Of a stretch of 64,000 nucleotides of DNA, positions 35,334 through 44,143 are shown piece after piece; the first letter of the stretch is position 1, and each line of letters starts with the position of its first letter. A program made the position numbers and the translations under genes. The notes below the pieces were generated by a model. It was not told where the DNA came from and made no database searches. It saw nothing but the letters and a program-made list of their open reading frames with translations. The stretch comes from JADLGL01 sp050184415 (GTDB taxonomy: Bacteria > Pseudomonadota > Alphaproteobacteria > Rhizobiales > Kaistiaceae), in assembly GCA_050184415.1 (NCBI GenBank), contig JBFXAJ010000004.1:1-64000 (forward strand), given 5' to 3'.

Positions 35334-35406
35334 CCAGCGAAACGCCGCTCAACGGCAGAGCCGGAGCATCGGGCTTGCCGTGGGATCGACAGACGTGGAG
35401 CCGGGC

Positions 35407-37020
35407 ATGACCGAGAGCAACGAGATGGCGATCGCGGATGCGCCATGGTGGGCCCGGGGGATCGTCTACCAGATCTATCCGCGCTCGTTTCAGGACACCA
35501 ATGGCGACGGGGTCGGTGACCTCGAAGGAATCCGCCGGCGCCTCCCCTATCTCCGCTGGCTCGGGGTCGACGCGATCTGGATCTCGCCCTTCTATCCCTC
35601 GCCGATGGCCGATTTCGGCTACGACGTCGCGGACTATTGCGGCGTCGATCCGCTGTTCGGCTCGCTCGCCGATTTCGACGCCCTCATCAGGGATGCCCAC
35701 GGCCACGGCCTGAAGGTCATCCTCGACTTCGTGCCGAACCACACCTCCGACCAGCATCCCTGGTTCGTCGAGAGCCGGTCGTCGCGGATCAACGCGAAGC
35801 GTTCCTGGTACATCTGGCGCGACGGCAGGCCGGACGGCCGCCCCCCGAACAACTGGGTGTCCAATTTCGGCGGCAGCGGCTGGGAATTCGATCCGGCCAC
35901 CGACCAGTACTACTACCACGCCTTCCTGAAGGAGCAGCCCGACCTCAACTGGCGCAACCCCGACCTCCGCGGCGCGATGCACGATGTGCTGCGGTTCTGG
36001 CTGGATCGCGGCGTCGACGGGTTCCGGGTCGACGTGATCTGGCACCTCATCAAGGAGGGGACCTTCCGCGACAATCCGATCAATCCGGCCTATGCCGAAG
36101 GCCGCCCCGAGATCGAGAGCCTGCTCCAGGTCTACTCGGCCGACCAGCCCGAGGTTCACGACATCATCCGCGAGCTCCGCGGCGTGCTCGAAGAGTACGA
36201 CGACCGCGTCCTGATCGGCGAGATCTACCTGCCGCTCGAGCGGCTCGTCGCCTACTACGGCTCCGACCTCACCGGCGCGCACCTGCCCTTCAACTTCCAG
36301 CTCATCCACGCCGCCTGGGATGCCCGCCACCTCAAGCGGATCATCCGCGAATACGAGGCGGCCCTTCCGCCGCGCGGCTGGCCGAACTGGGTGCTCGGCA
36401 ATCACGACCAGAAGCGGATCGCGAGCCGGGTGGGCGAGGAACAGGCCCGGATCGCCGCGATGCTCCTGATGACCCTCCGCGGCACCCCGACGCTTTATTA
36501 TGGCGACGAGCTTGGCATGGAGCAGGTCCCCATCGAGGGCGACGACGTCCACGACCCGTGGGAGAAGAACGAGCCAGGCCTCGGCTTCGGCCGCGACCCT
36601 GCGCGCACGCCGATGCAGTGGGACGCCTCGCCAGGCGCGGGGTTCACCGGCGTGAAGCCGTGGCTTCCCCTCGAAGAAAGCTTCCCGACCCGCAACGTCG
36701 CCGCGCAACGCGACGATCCGCGGTCGATGCTGTCCCTGGTTCGCGGGCTCCTCGCCGTCCGGAACGCGCACCCCGCCCTCGCGATCGGCGCCTATCGCGA
36801 GATCGACGCGCCCGACAGCGTGCTTGCCTTCGAGCGCCGGCATGGCGAGGAGCGCATCGTGGTCCTCCTCAACCTCGGCCCCGATCCGGTGCGCTTCGAG
36901 GCGGATGCGGTGGCGCGCGGCGAGATCCTCATCGCAGCCCGGCCGGACGGCGGTTCCGCCATCGAGGGCACTTCGGTCGACCTCGCGGGCGATGACGGGA
37001 TGGTCGTTCACGCATCGTGA
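35407..37020 (+). CDS. GH13 alpha-glucosidase / oligo-1,6-glucosidase
   Basis: 537 residues. The start of the barrel is WWARGIVYQIYPRSFQDTNG. Catalytic residues: nucleophile D209 in GVDGFRVDVIWHLI, acid E272 in LIGEIYLP and D334 in LGNHDQKRI. Further marks are DFVPNHTSDQHPWF and RTPMQWDASPGAGFT, typical of alpha-glucosidases and trehalose-phosphate/isomalto-oligosaccharide hydrolases (GH13 subfamilies 17/23/31). There is no signal peptide, so it is cytoplasmic. The ATG at 35407 has GTGGAG six bases before it. It is divergent from treZ and probably degrades maltooligosaccharides or related glucosides. The exact substrate is uncertain. Confidence 0.9.
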   Translation: MTESNEMAIADAPWWARGIVYQIYPRSFQDTNGDGVGDLEGIRRRLPYLRWLGVDAIWISPFYPSPMADFGYDVADYCGVDPLFGSLADFDALIRDAHGHGLKVILDFVPNHTSDQHPWFVESRSSRINAKRSWYIWRDGRPDGRPPNNWVSNFGGSGWEFDPATDQYYYHAFLKEQPDLNWRNPDLRGAMHDVLRFWLDRGVDGFRVDVIWHLIKEGTFRDNPINPAYAEGRPEIESLLQVYSADQPEVHDIIRELRGVLEEYDDRVLIGEIYLPLERLVAYYGSDLTGAHLPFNFQLIHAAWDARHLKRIIREYEAALPPRGWPNWVLGNHDQKRIASRVGEEQARIAAMLLMTLRGTPTLYYGDELGMEQVPIEGDDVHDPWEKNEPGLGFGRDPARTPMQWDASPGAGFTGVKPWLPLEESFPTRNVAAQRDDPRSMLSLVRGLLAVRNAHPALAIGAYREIDAPDSVLAFERRHGEERIVVLLNLGPDPVRFEADAVARGEILIAARPDGGSAIEGTSVDLAGDDGMVVHAS

Positions 37021-37247
37021 GATTCCGGAGTGGCGCGCGGCACAGGCGTCGTTGACTCGTGCTGCCGAAAGCGCCGCGAAAGCGCCCTCAAATGGTCAAG
37101 GTCAGAAGGCCTAACCCGCGGCAGCGGCTACAGATTTTTGGTGCAGCGCAGCGGTAGCGCTTTATAGCCGCGACGTGGAAGGACGGCGTCCCGTCTCTTC
37201 CGGGCTCCGGCGTGGACCGGCGCCGGCAATGATCAACGGAGCATGGA

Positions 37248-37799
37248 ATGAAGCATAGGAAGACGCTGCTGGCCGTGACGGCCGGCACTGCGGTGCTCGC
37301 TTCGGCGGGCGCGTTCGCGGCCGACGTGGGTCCGATCGTCGTGCCCGAGGCACCCGCGCCGGCACCGGCGCCGATCGTGGAGCCCGCCGGCTTCGACTGG
37401 AGCGGGTTCTATCTCGGCGCCCTCGGCGGCTATCGCATCGGCCCGAGCGACTGGAGCATCGCCGGCCAGGCCGGCTACAATTTCGTGGCCGGCGGCAACC
37501 TCCTCTTCGGCGTCGAGGCACGCGCGGGGGTCACGGGTCTGGGCGGCGACGGGACCGAGTTCGCGGCCATGATCGGCGGCCGCGCCGGCTTCATCGCCGG
37601 CGACCGCCTCCTCCTCTACGCGGCGACCGGCCTCGGCTACCGCCCGTCGGAGCCGCAGTGGTCGTGGAACGTCGGCGGCGGCGCCGAGTTTGCGCTCGGC
37701 CAGAACCTCTCGATCTTCGGTGAGGCGCGCTACGCCCGCCCGTTCGGGGAAGGCGAAGGCGGCACGCAGATCAATGTCGGCCTGAACTGGCATTTGTAG
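37248..37799 (+). CDS. Outer-membrane beta-barrel protein (Omp25/31-like)
   Basis: 183 residues. A signal peptide (MKHRKTLLAVTAGTAVLASAG, cleaved near AFA) is followed by a Pro/Ala linker and the motif FDWSGFYLGALGGYRIG, the hallmark of the rhizobial Omp25/Omp31 porin-like family. Alternating beta strands continue to the aromatic-rich C-terminus VGLNWHL. The ATG has GGAG six bases upstream. It is monocistronic. The preceding 227 bases hold no gene; they should contain its promoter, but no motif is recognised. Confidence 0.82.
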   Translation: MKHRKTLLAVTAGTAVLASAGAFAADVGPIVVPEAPAPAPAPIVEPAGFDWSGFYLGALGGYRIGPSDWSIAGQAGYNFVAGGNLLFGVEARAGVTGLGGDGTEFAAMIGGRAGFIAGDRLLLYAATGLGYRPSEPQWSWNVGGGAEFALGQNLSIFGEARYARPFGEGEGGTQINVGLNWHL

Positions 37800-37837
37800 G
37801 GGCGGGCTTCCGCGTCGCGCGCGATCACCGGCTGGAC

Positions 37838-37861
37838 GGGAGCCCCCGAAACGGGTCTCCC
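37838..37861 (+). terminator. Hairpin after the porin gene
   Basis: GGGAG-cc-CCCG pairs with CGGG-t-CTCCC around AAA, 40 bases beyond the porin stop; there is no clear T tract. Confidence 0.35.
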
Positions 37862-37965
37862 CTCCGTCTCCCGCAAGGGCGAGTGTTGCATGGAAGGTGG
37901 AACCGACACCCGGGCGGCGGTTGCCGCAAGTTCGGACGTCGTGCGTCACACCAACCTCTCAACCT

Positions 37966-38045
37966 CGTCATCCGACGGAGGCCGGGATCCATACTGGTAT
38001 CAATCACTTGGCAAAGTATGGGCCCGGCCTCCGCCGGGGTGACGA
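37966..38045. repeat. Large imperfect palindrome, rhizobial-type intergenic repeat
   Basis: CGTCATCC.. at 37966 mirrors ..GGTGACG ending at 38044, and CGGAGGCCGGGATCCATAC mirrors GTATGGGCCCGGCCTCCG. The arms flank a roughly 20-base A/T-richer centre. The sequence style (CGTCATCC-CGGAGGCCGGGATCC) is that of intergenic palindromes dispersed in alphaproteobacterial genomes. It fills most of the 331-base gap between the porin and the next gene. Confidence 0.6.
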
Positions 38046-38130
38046 CTGAGGAGTTGGCGGAGGTTGGAATGCCTCCGCCACTCAGAACGGACCACGCAAC
38101 AGGCCTCGCAAGGGGAGGTGGCGCAAAGCT

Positions 38131-38808
38131 TCAGGCTGCGCAATTCGCGGTCGCGACCGATGTGCTGGTCAGCGGGCGACGATTGAGGTCGCGGAACAGA
38201 TAGCGGACGACCGCGCCGCGATCGATGAGCGGCCGGAGCACCGGGTCGGCGCAAACCGTCGCCGCGAAGGCGGGGGTGAAACCGTAGCAGGTGCGGGGTT
38301 CGCCGGCGCCGGCGCAGTTGCGCGCCTCAAGCGCTGGATAGAGCTCCGTCGGATCGGCGGGCAGCCGGTAGTCCTGCACGTCGATCTCGATCTCGTAGGT
38401 GAAGGTGAGCTGGTTCTCCGCGGCCGTCACCAGATACAGCACCGTCGGGCCGCCAAGGACGGGCATGTGAACCGGCGGCAGCGCGGCCTGGCGTTCCGCG
38501 GCGAGCGCCGACAGATCGGCAGCGAGCATCCGCGCCTCCGCTTCCGCCACCGCCGGATCCACCACCACCGCATCGGACGCGTCGGCAGCGGGGGTCTCCT
38601 CTCCGGCTGACGCGACGACGATCGGTTCCGCATCGGCCGGCTGCTGGCGGGGATTTGCGACGAAGAACACGATGAGAGCGGCCGCGGCCACGCCGACGAT
38701 CAATCCGCTCAACACCCACACGCGCGCCGGCAAATCTCGCCCTCCGATTGGCGGTAGCGAAACTAGCGTTTGCGCTCCGTCCTCGGCAAATGACACCGAA
38801 GGCGCCAC
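38131..38808 (-). CDS. Membrane-anchored periplasmic protein, unknown function
   Basis: 225 residues with a single transmembrane helix at about 29-51 (VWVLSGLIVGVAAAALIVFF) after a short cytoplasmic segment. An acidic linker and a soluble domain follow with cysteines in ARNCAGAGEPRTCYGF, TVCADP and a terminal TANCAA, suggesting disulfides in the periplasm. FTPAFAATVCADPVLRPLID is the most structured part. A GTG start at 38808 lacks a strong ribosome site; an internal GTG five codons later is possible. No family is recognised. Confidence 0.55.
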   Translation of the reverse strand: MAPSVSFAEDGAQTLVSLPPIGGRDLPARVWVLSGLIVGVAAAALIVFFVANPRQQPADAEPIVVASAGEETPAADASDAVVVDPAVAEAEARMLAADLSALAAERQAALPPVHMPVLGGPTVLYLVTAAENQLTFTYEIEIDVQDYRLPADPTELYPALEARNCAGAGEPRTCYGFTPAFAATVCADPVLRPLIDRGAVVRYLFRDLNRRPLTSTSVATANCAA

Positions 38809-38846
38809 GACGCCCGATCGAAGCAGCCACCCGGTCCCAGCGCTTT

Positions 38847-39263
38847 CTACTTCGCCCGCATCCGGTTGTTGCGCGGATTGTCCTCGACCTCGGCCAGCCC
38901 CAGAGCCGCCAGCACCGGCGGCACGTAGACCGCAAAGCGGCCGCGGAGCCCCTTCTTCAAGCCGTACCAGCCGCCGACCGGATTGTCCTTCGACCGGCCC
39001 CAGGCCTCGACCGTGCCCTCGGCCGCGGTCTTCTGCTCGTCGGCGCCGCCGAGCGGCACCCAGTCGCCGGCCTTCTTCAGCATCGCGTGCAGGTCTTCGA
39101 TCGCCCGTAGCTGGTAGCGGAGCTCGGTCTTGCCGGCGCGGATCACCAGCGCGGGCGGATCAAGGCCCGGATCGCGGAACGCCTCGTACGCGGCCTTACC
39201 GCCCGGCGTCGCCAGTTGCCACGGCGATTCCCGCGTCCCCGCACCCTCAACCTGATCGGCCAT
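38847..39263 (-). CDS. Small conserved cytoplasmic protein, unknown function
   Basis: 138 residues with no signal or membrane segment. Features: ESPWQLATPGGKAAYEAFRD, then LVIRAGKTELRYQLRAIEDL, GDWVPLGGADEQK and NPVGGWYGLKKGLRGRFAVY. This resembles a small family found in alphaproteobacteria and actinobacteria whose function is not known. The ATG at 39263 has GAGGAG upstream. It lies 38 bases before the next minus-strand gene and may be co-transcribed with it. Confidence 0.6.
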   Translation of the reverse strand: MADQVEGAGTRESPWQLATPGGKAAYEAFRDPGLDPPALVIRAGKTELRYQLRAIEDLHAMLKKAGDWVPLGGADEQKTAAEGTVEAWGRSKDNPVGGWYGLKKGLRGRFAVYVPPVLAALGLAEVEDNPRNNRMRAK

Positions 39264-39422
39264 TGTCCCGCACTCCTCGAACCTCAATGGGGTGCGATGA
39301 TACCACCGCGCGCGGCGACGAGTCGGTAGACCGTTACCCCATGGGGGTGTTTCGGAGGAAGGAGGGAGACCTATGGTGATCGCCGGTCAAGGAAACATCG
39401 CCGACAGCGGAGATCGCCAGCG

Positions 39423-40316
39423 CTAGAACGACCAGGTCTCGGCCTTGTCGAGGAGGAAGTCGCGGAAGGCGGCGACCCGGGCCGAGTTCCGGAGCTCGGA
39501 GGGATAGACGAAGTAGGTCGTGAAGCTCGGCGCCTCGGCCTGCGGCAGGATGCGGACGAGCTCGTTCGAGTTCTTCTCCATCAGATAGTCCGGCAGCGCG
39601 GCGATGCCAGCGCCGTTTCTGACGGCGCGCCAGATCGACGACACGTTGTTGATGAGGAGGACCGACTTCCGCGGGCTGCCGCGCTGGCGGCCGGCGACCT
39701 CCAGCCAATTGAGGTGGCGGAGATATTGCGGCACCGGCACGCCGAAGGTGACGATGCGGTGGTTGTCGAGATCCTCGAGCGTCTTCGGCTCGCCGAAGCG
39801 CGCGAGATAGGACGGCGACGCGTAGATATGAAAATGCACCGTGAAGAGCCGGCGCTGGATGAGGTCGGGCTGGCTCGGCTTCTGCAGCCGGATCGCGACG
39901 TCGGCCTGGCGCATCGAGAGGTCGAGCTCCTCGTTCTCGAGGATCACCTGGAGGCTGATGTCGGGATAGAGCTCGACGAACTCGTGGAGCCGCTCGGCAA
40001 GCCAGGTCGAGCCGAGGCCGACCGTGGTCGTGAGGCGGAGCGTGCCGGACGGCTTGTCCCTGGCTTCCTGAAGCCGGGCCTGCACGGCTTCGAGCTTCAT
40101 CATCATCTCGTTGGCGGCCCGATAGAGCATCTCGCCCTGCTCGGTCAGCATCAGGCCGCGGGCATGGCGATGGAACAGCGGGACGTTGAGCTCCTGCTCG
40201 ATGGCGCTGACCTGCCGGCTCACGGCCGACTGGCTCATGTCGAGTGTTTCACCCGCTTTGGTGAAGGAGCCGGCATGGGCTGCGGCGTGGAAGACCCGCA
40301 GCTTGTCCCAGTCCAT
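39423..40316 (-). CDS. LysR-family transcriptional regulator
   Basis: 297 residues. An N-terminal winged helix (MDWDKLRVFHAAAHAGSFTK, then AGETLDMSQSAVSRQVSAIE) is followed by the LysR effector-binding fold (SGTLRLTTTVGLGSTWLAER, then YPDISLQVILENEELDLSMR). ATG at 40316 has GGAG five bases upstream and begins MDWDKLR as in relatives; an ATG at 40334 just after the trxB stop is an alternative. The gene follows trxB by a few bases and is likely co-transcribed with it, so it may regulate redox-related genes. The effector is unknown. Confidence 0.88.
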   Translation of the reverse strand: MDWDKLRVFHAAAHAGSFTKAGETLDMSQSAVSRQVSAIEQELNVPLFHRHARGLMLTEQGEMLYRAANEMMMKLEAVQARLQEARDKPSGTLRLTTTVGLGSTWLAERLHEFVELYPDISLQVILENEELDLSMRQADVAIRLQKPSQPDLIQRRLFTVHFHIYASPSYLARFGEPKTLEDLDNHRIVTFGVPVPQYLRHLNWLEVAGRQRGSPRKSVLLINNVSSIWRAVRNGAGIAALPDYLMEKNSNELVRILPQAEAPSFTTYFVYPSELRNSARVAAFRDFLLDKAETWSF

Positions 40317-40336
40317 TCCGTCTCCGCTCTGCATCC

Positions 40337-41299
40337 CTACTCCGCCGCTTCGGTCTCGGCGACCTCCTCGAGCGAAGCGAGATACCGCTCCGCATCGAGC
40401 GCGGCCATGCACCCCATTCCGGCCGCGGTCACCGCCTGGCGATAGGTCTCGTCGGTCACATCGCCGGCGGCAAAGACACCGGGAATGTTGGTCGCCGACG
40501 AATCGGGCGCGGTCCAGATATAGCCGGAAGGCTTGAGTTTTACCTGGTGCTTGAAGACCTCGACCGCAGGGGCGTGGCCGATGGCGACGAAGAACCCGTC
40601 GGCCTCGAGCCGCTCCTCCTTGCCGGTGACGAGGTTGCGGATGCGGATGCCGGTCACGGAGCGCGGGAACGTCTCGACGCCCTCAACTTCCTCCACCACG
40701 CTGTTCCAGATCACCTCGACCTTGGGATTGGCGAACAGCCGGTTCTGGAGAATCCGCTCGGCGCGCAGCGAGTCGCGCCGGTGGATCAGCGTCACCTTCG
40801 AGGCGAACCGGGTAAGGAACAGCGCTTCCTCGACGGCCGTGTTGCCGCCGCCGATGACGATCACCCGCCGCTCCTTGAAGAAGAAGCCGTCGCAGGTCGC
40901 GCAGGCCGAGACGCCGAAACCCTTGTAGAGCTCCTCCGACGGCAGGCCGAGCCACTTGGCCTGGGCGCCGGTCGCGATGATGACGGCATCGGCGGTGTAG
41001 ACCGTGCCGCTGTCGCCGACGAGCCGGAACGGGCGCTGCTGAAGATCGGCCTCGGCGATGATATCATGCACGATCCTGGTGCCGACATTCTCGGCCTGCT
41101 CGCGCATCTGCTCCATGAGCCAGGGCCCCTGGATCGGCTCGGCGAAGCCCGGATAGTTCTCGACCTCGGTCGTGATGGTGAGCTGCCCGCCCTGGGGGAT
41201 GCCGGCCACCAGCACCGGCTCCAGCATCGCGCGGGCCGCATAGATGGCGGCGGTGTAGCCGGCCGGTCCGGACCCGACGATGAGCACCTTGGAATGCAT
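40337..41299 (-). CDS. trxB: Thioredoxin-disulfide reductase
   Basis: 320 residues, the bacterial low-molecular-weight length. The FAD motif is VLIVGSGPAGYTAAIYAAR, the redox-active pair C133-A-T-C136 is in GVSACATCDGFFFKER, the NADPH motif is VIVIGGGNTAVEEALFL, and the C-terminal FAD motif is GVFAAGDVTDETYRQAVTAA. It reduces thioredoxin with NADPH in the cytoplasm. The ATG begins MHSKVLIVGSG. A LysR gene follows within a few bases. Confidence 0.96.
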   Translation of the reverse strand: MHSKVLIVGSGPAGYTAAIYAARAMLEPVLVAGIPQGGQLTITTEVENYPGFAEPIQGPWLMEQMREQAENVGTRIVHDIIAEADLQQRPFRLVGDSGTVYTADAVIIATGAQAKWLGLPSEELYKGFGVSACATCDGFFFKERRVIVIGGGNTAVEEALFLTRFASKVTLIHRRDSLRAERILQNRLFANPKVEVIWNSVVEEVEGVETFPRSVTGIRIRNLVTGKEERLEADGFFVAIGHAPAVEVFKHQVKLKPSGYIWTAPDSSATNIPGVFAAGDVTDETYRQAVTAAGMGCMAALDAERYLASLEEVAETEAAE

Positions 41300-41570
41300 T
41301 GGAAATGGCCTGTCCCTTGTGCGGCCCGACGCCCGGCCGCCCTACGGCTCCCACGACCGCAATGTAAGAAAGGTCCGTAACGGATGAAAGAGAACCTTAG
41401 GAGAGCCGCGGCCCGGCAATCCACAGCTGGACTCCGCCGCAGGCCGGCGAAAGGGTCGCAGCCGGCCCATGACAGCGTAAGGGCCGTGTGACAGATTGGA
41501 ACGAGACCAGGTGGGAAACGCGGGCGCCGGATCCAGAAAAACCGGAACGCCGCCCGGCAATGGGATTTCG

Positions 41571-42809
41571 ATGACCGGACGTATTGCGGCGATTGCCGGG
41601 GCGCTCGCGGCCGCCCTTCTTCTTGCTGCCTGCGGCAATGGCGAGGACGAGCCGGAGACGCCGCCGCCGACCGAGACGACCGCAACGCCGGCGCCTGCCG
41701 CCACGCCCGTCGAACCTGCAGCGCCGGCCCCGGCCACGCCGCCGGCCGAAGCTCCCGCGGATCCGACGCCGGCCGCACCGGCGGCGACGCCGACACCAGA
41801 GCCCGCGCCGGCTCCGGCGGCGGCCCCCGTCCCGACGCCCCTTCCAGCGGACCCGACGCCGGCACCTGCGGCGGCGGCCGCGCCGACCCCCGAGCCGGCG
41901 GCACCTGCTCCCGCCGCGCCCGCGGCAGCCACCCCGGCGGAACCGGCGGCGGCAGCCGCTGCTCCTGCGGAACCCGCACCTGCCGCTGCGGGAGAGCCCG
42001 CGGCCGCCGCTGCGGTGGGGCCGGCGCCACCCGCCGAGCCCGAAGCGCTTGGCGCCCCGGTTCTCCTCGAGCGCATCGCGCTGGCCGACCCGACCGCCGG
42101 CGAGGCGATCGTCGCGGAGCGCTGCCTCGGCTGCCACACGGTGACCGCGGATGGCGCGACCGCAACGGCACCGTCGCTCTTCGACATCGTCATGGCGCCG
42201 GTCGCCCGCGACCCCAATTACGAATACTCGTTCGCCATGCGCACGCTCGGCGACAGCGGCGCCCTGTGGAGCTTCGACCGCCTCGCGGCCTTCCTGACCA
42301 GCCCGCAGATGGCCGTCCTCGGCACGCGCATGGGCTTCACCGGCATCGAGGAGGAACAGGACCTCCACAACGTCCTCGCCTATCTCCGGACCCTGTCGGA
42401 CGAGCCGGTGCCGGTCGGGCCGCGCGTCGGCGTAATGGTCGCGGGCCTCAGCCCGGTGACCTTCATGGGGCTCCAGGCCAGCAACGGGCGCGACACTTAC
42501 GTTGCTCAGTGCGCGAGCTGCCACGGGCTCGAACTTCAGGGGCGCGGTCCCGAACAGGCCGCCAACGGACCGCCGCTGTTCGGCCCGCAATTCGAGGCGA
42601 ACTGGTTCGGCGGCCCGGTGAGCGAGCTCTACGAGTTCATCCGCCGCAACAAGCCGCCCGGCAACGAGCGGAGCCTCAGCAACGAGCAGTATGCGGCGCT
42701 CGTCGCGGTCATCCTTCGCGCCAACGGGTTCCAGGCGAGCCCGACGGTCGACTTCTGGCTCGAGCCGAGCGCGCGCGTGCTCAGCACGATCGGCTTCTAC
42801 CAATACTGA
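41571..42809 (+). CDS. Di-haem c-type cytochrome lipoprotein with Pro/Ala tether
   Basis: 412 residues. The lipobox LLLAAC places the lipidated Cys at 21, followed by GNGEDE and a roughly 140-residue Pro/Ala/Thr-rich tether. Haem domain 1 has C185LGCH189 and the Met-ligand segment GTRMGFTGI, like cytochrome c2/c550. Haem domain 2 has C314ASCH318 followed by GLELQGRG and NKPPGNERSLSNEQY, like the cytochromes that accompany PQQ dehydrogenases. It is exported by Sec, lipidated, and faces the periplasm or cell surface. It is the first of three similar di-haem lipoproteins in a row, the next starting 13 bases later. Electron transfer is secure; partners are unknown. Confidence 0.88.
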   Translation: MTGRIAAIAGALAAALLLAACGNGEDEPETPPPTETTATPAPAATPVEPAAPAPATPPAEAPADPTPAAPAATPTPEPAPAPAAAPVPTPLPADPTPAPAAAAAPTPEPAAPAPAAPAAATPAEPAAAAAAPAEPAPAAAGEPAAAAAVGPAPPAEPEALGAPVLLERIALADPTAGEAIVAERCLGCHTVTADGATATAPSLFDIVMAPVARDPNYEYSFAMRTLGDSGALWSFDRLAAFLTSPQMAVLGTRMGFTGIEEEQDLHNVLAYLRTLSDEPVPVGPRVGVMVAGLSPVTFMGLQASNGRDTYVAQCASCHGLELQGRGPEQAANGPPLFGPQFEANWFGGPVSELYEFIRRNKPPGNERSLSNEQYAALVAVILRANGFQASPTVDFWLEPSARVLSTIGFYQY

Positions 42810-42822
42810 AAGGCGGCATTCC

Positions 42823-44109
42823 GTGGCGGGGCGGAGACAGTGGACGAATGGCTGGCGCGGTCTTTCGGCCGCGGTGGCGCTGGGACTGGCCGCGCTGACC
42901 CTCGCCGCCTGCGGCGACGACGAGGACGAGCTGCCGGCGGTGACCGAGCCGGCGCCGATCCCGCCCGCGCCGATCCCCAATCCCGAACCGGCCGCGGCGC
43001 CCGTCGAACCGGCCGAGCCCGCGCCTGAACCCGTCGCGCCCGAGCCGACCCCGCTCCCGATCCCGCCCGCCCTTATCCCTGACCCGACACCGGCCCCGCC
43101 ACCGGCGGCTGAGCCCGCGGCCATCGCGCCGACGCCGGCAGAGCCCGCTCCTGCCGCGGCGCCGGCAGGAGAACCTGCCCCTGCTGCCGCTCCCGCCGAG
43201 GCGCCCGCCGCTCCAGCGCCTGCCACGCCCGAGGTCCCGGCGCCTGCAGCCGCCCCCGCCCAGGCTGCCGCACCGGCGCCACCTCCTGCGGAACCCCTCG
43301 TCATCGCCCCCGAGCCGCTGGTCGCGCGCGAGGATGCGGCAGCGGGCAACAACATCCTCCTCCTCCAGCGCGTTGCGGCCGCCGACGTCGCCCGAGGGGA
43401 CGACATCGCGGCGGAGGAATGCGGCATCTGCCACACCTTCGCGGAGAACGGCCCGCTGATCATCGGCCCGAACCTCTTCGACATCGTCGGCAAGCGGATC
43501 GGGAGCGATCCCTCCTTCGCCTATTCGCCGGCGATGGAGGCGGCCTATGCCCAGGGCGACGTCTGGACCTTCGACAAGCTCGAATCGTTCCTGATCGCGC
43601 CGCAAGTCGGCGTTCCGGGAACCCGGATGACCTATGCCGGCATGAACGACCAGGAGGAGCGGACACAAGTCATCGCCTATCTCCACTCTCTGTCCAACGC
43701 CCCGGTCCAGATCCTGCCGCCGGACGCGCCGCGGGTCGGGATCCGCATCGGCACGCTGCTCCCGGTCTTCTTCTCCGAGCAACAGCTCAGCGACGGCCGG
43801 GACTACTATGTCCGTTACTGCATCGGCTGCCACGGCGACGTGCTGCAGGGCGTCTGGTACGGCGGCGAGTGGGGGTCGGCGCCGGCGCTGGCGGGGCACC
43901 GCTTCGTCGACAAATGGTATGACGGCCCGGTGCTGGGCATTTTCGACTCCCTGATGGCTGTCGGCGACCGGGCGTTCCATTCCCCGCTGACAGCGGAGCG
44001 AAATGCTGACATTCTCGCCTATATTTTAGAGCAGAACGGTTTCGTGCCGGGCGAGTTGCCGCTGCCGATCGATCGCGAGGCCCTCGCAACGCTCGGCTTC
44101 TACCAGTAA
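42823..44109 (+). CDS. Di-haem c-type cytochrome lipoprotein with Pro/Ala tether
   Basis: 428 residues. The lipobox TLAAC gives Cys30, then GDDEDE and a tether of about 135 residues rich in Pro, Ala and Glu. Haem 1: C200GICH204 with NLFDIVGKRIGSDPSFAYSP and the Met segment GTRMTYAGMN. Haem 2: C333IGCH337 followed by GDVLQGVWYGGEWGSAPALA. GTG at 42823 is preceded by AAGGCGG and directly follows the first cytochrome gene, so co-translation is likely. It is a paralogue of its neighbours, with the same two-domain order. Cofactors: two covalently bound haem c. Confidence 0.87.
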   Translation: MAGRRQWTNGWRGLSAAVALGLAALTLAACGDDEDELPAVTEPAPIPPAPIPNPEPAAAPVEPAEPAPEPVAPEPTPLPIPPALIPDPTPAPPPAAEPAAIAPTPAEPAPAAAPAGEPAPAAAPAEAPAAPAPATPEVPAPAAAPAQAAAPAPPPAEPLVIAPEPLVAREDAAAGNNILLLQRVAAADVARGDDIAAEECGICHTFAENGPLIIGPNLFDIVGKRIGSDPSFAYSPAMEAAYAQGDVWTFDKLESFLIAPQVGVPGTRMTYAGMNDQEERTQVIAYLHSLSNAPVQILPPDAPRVGIRIGTLLPVFFSEQQLSDGRDYYVRYCIGCHGDVLQGVWYGGEWGSAPALAGHRFVDKWYDGPVLGIFDSLMAVGDRAFHSPLTAERNADILAYILEQNGFVPGELPLPIDREALATLGFYQ

Positions 44110-44143
44110 AGCGCTCGCCGCACGCTGCCGATGGAGGGGTGCG

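Noticed and set aside
35269..37011. A 580-codon minus-strand frame opposite the GH13 gene
   Set aside because: Antisense shadow; the plus-strand frame has all the GH13 motifs and a ribosome site.
39373..39426. An 18-codon frame with a strong GGAGGGAGACC ribosome site
   Set aside because: Too short, ends inside the LysR gene's tail, and has no similarity I can recognise.
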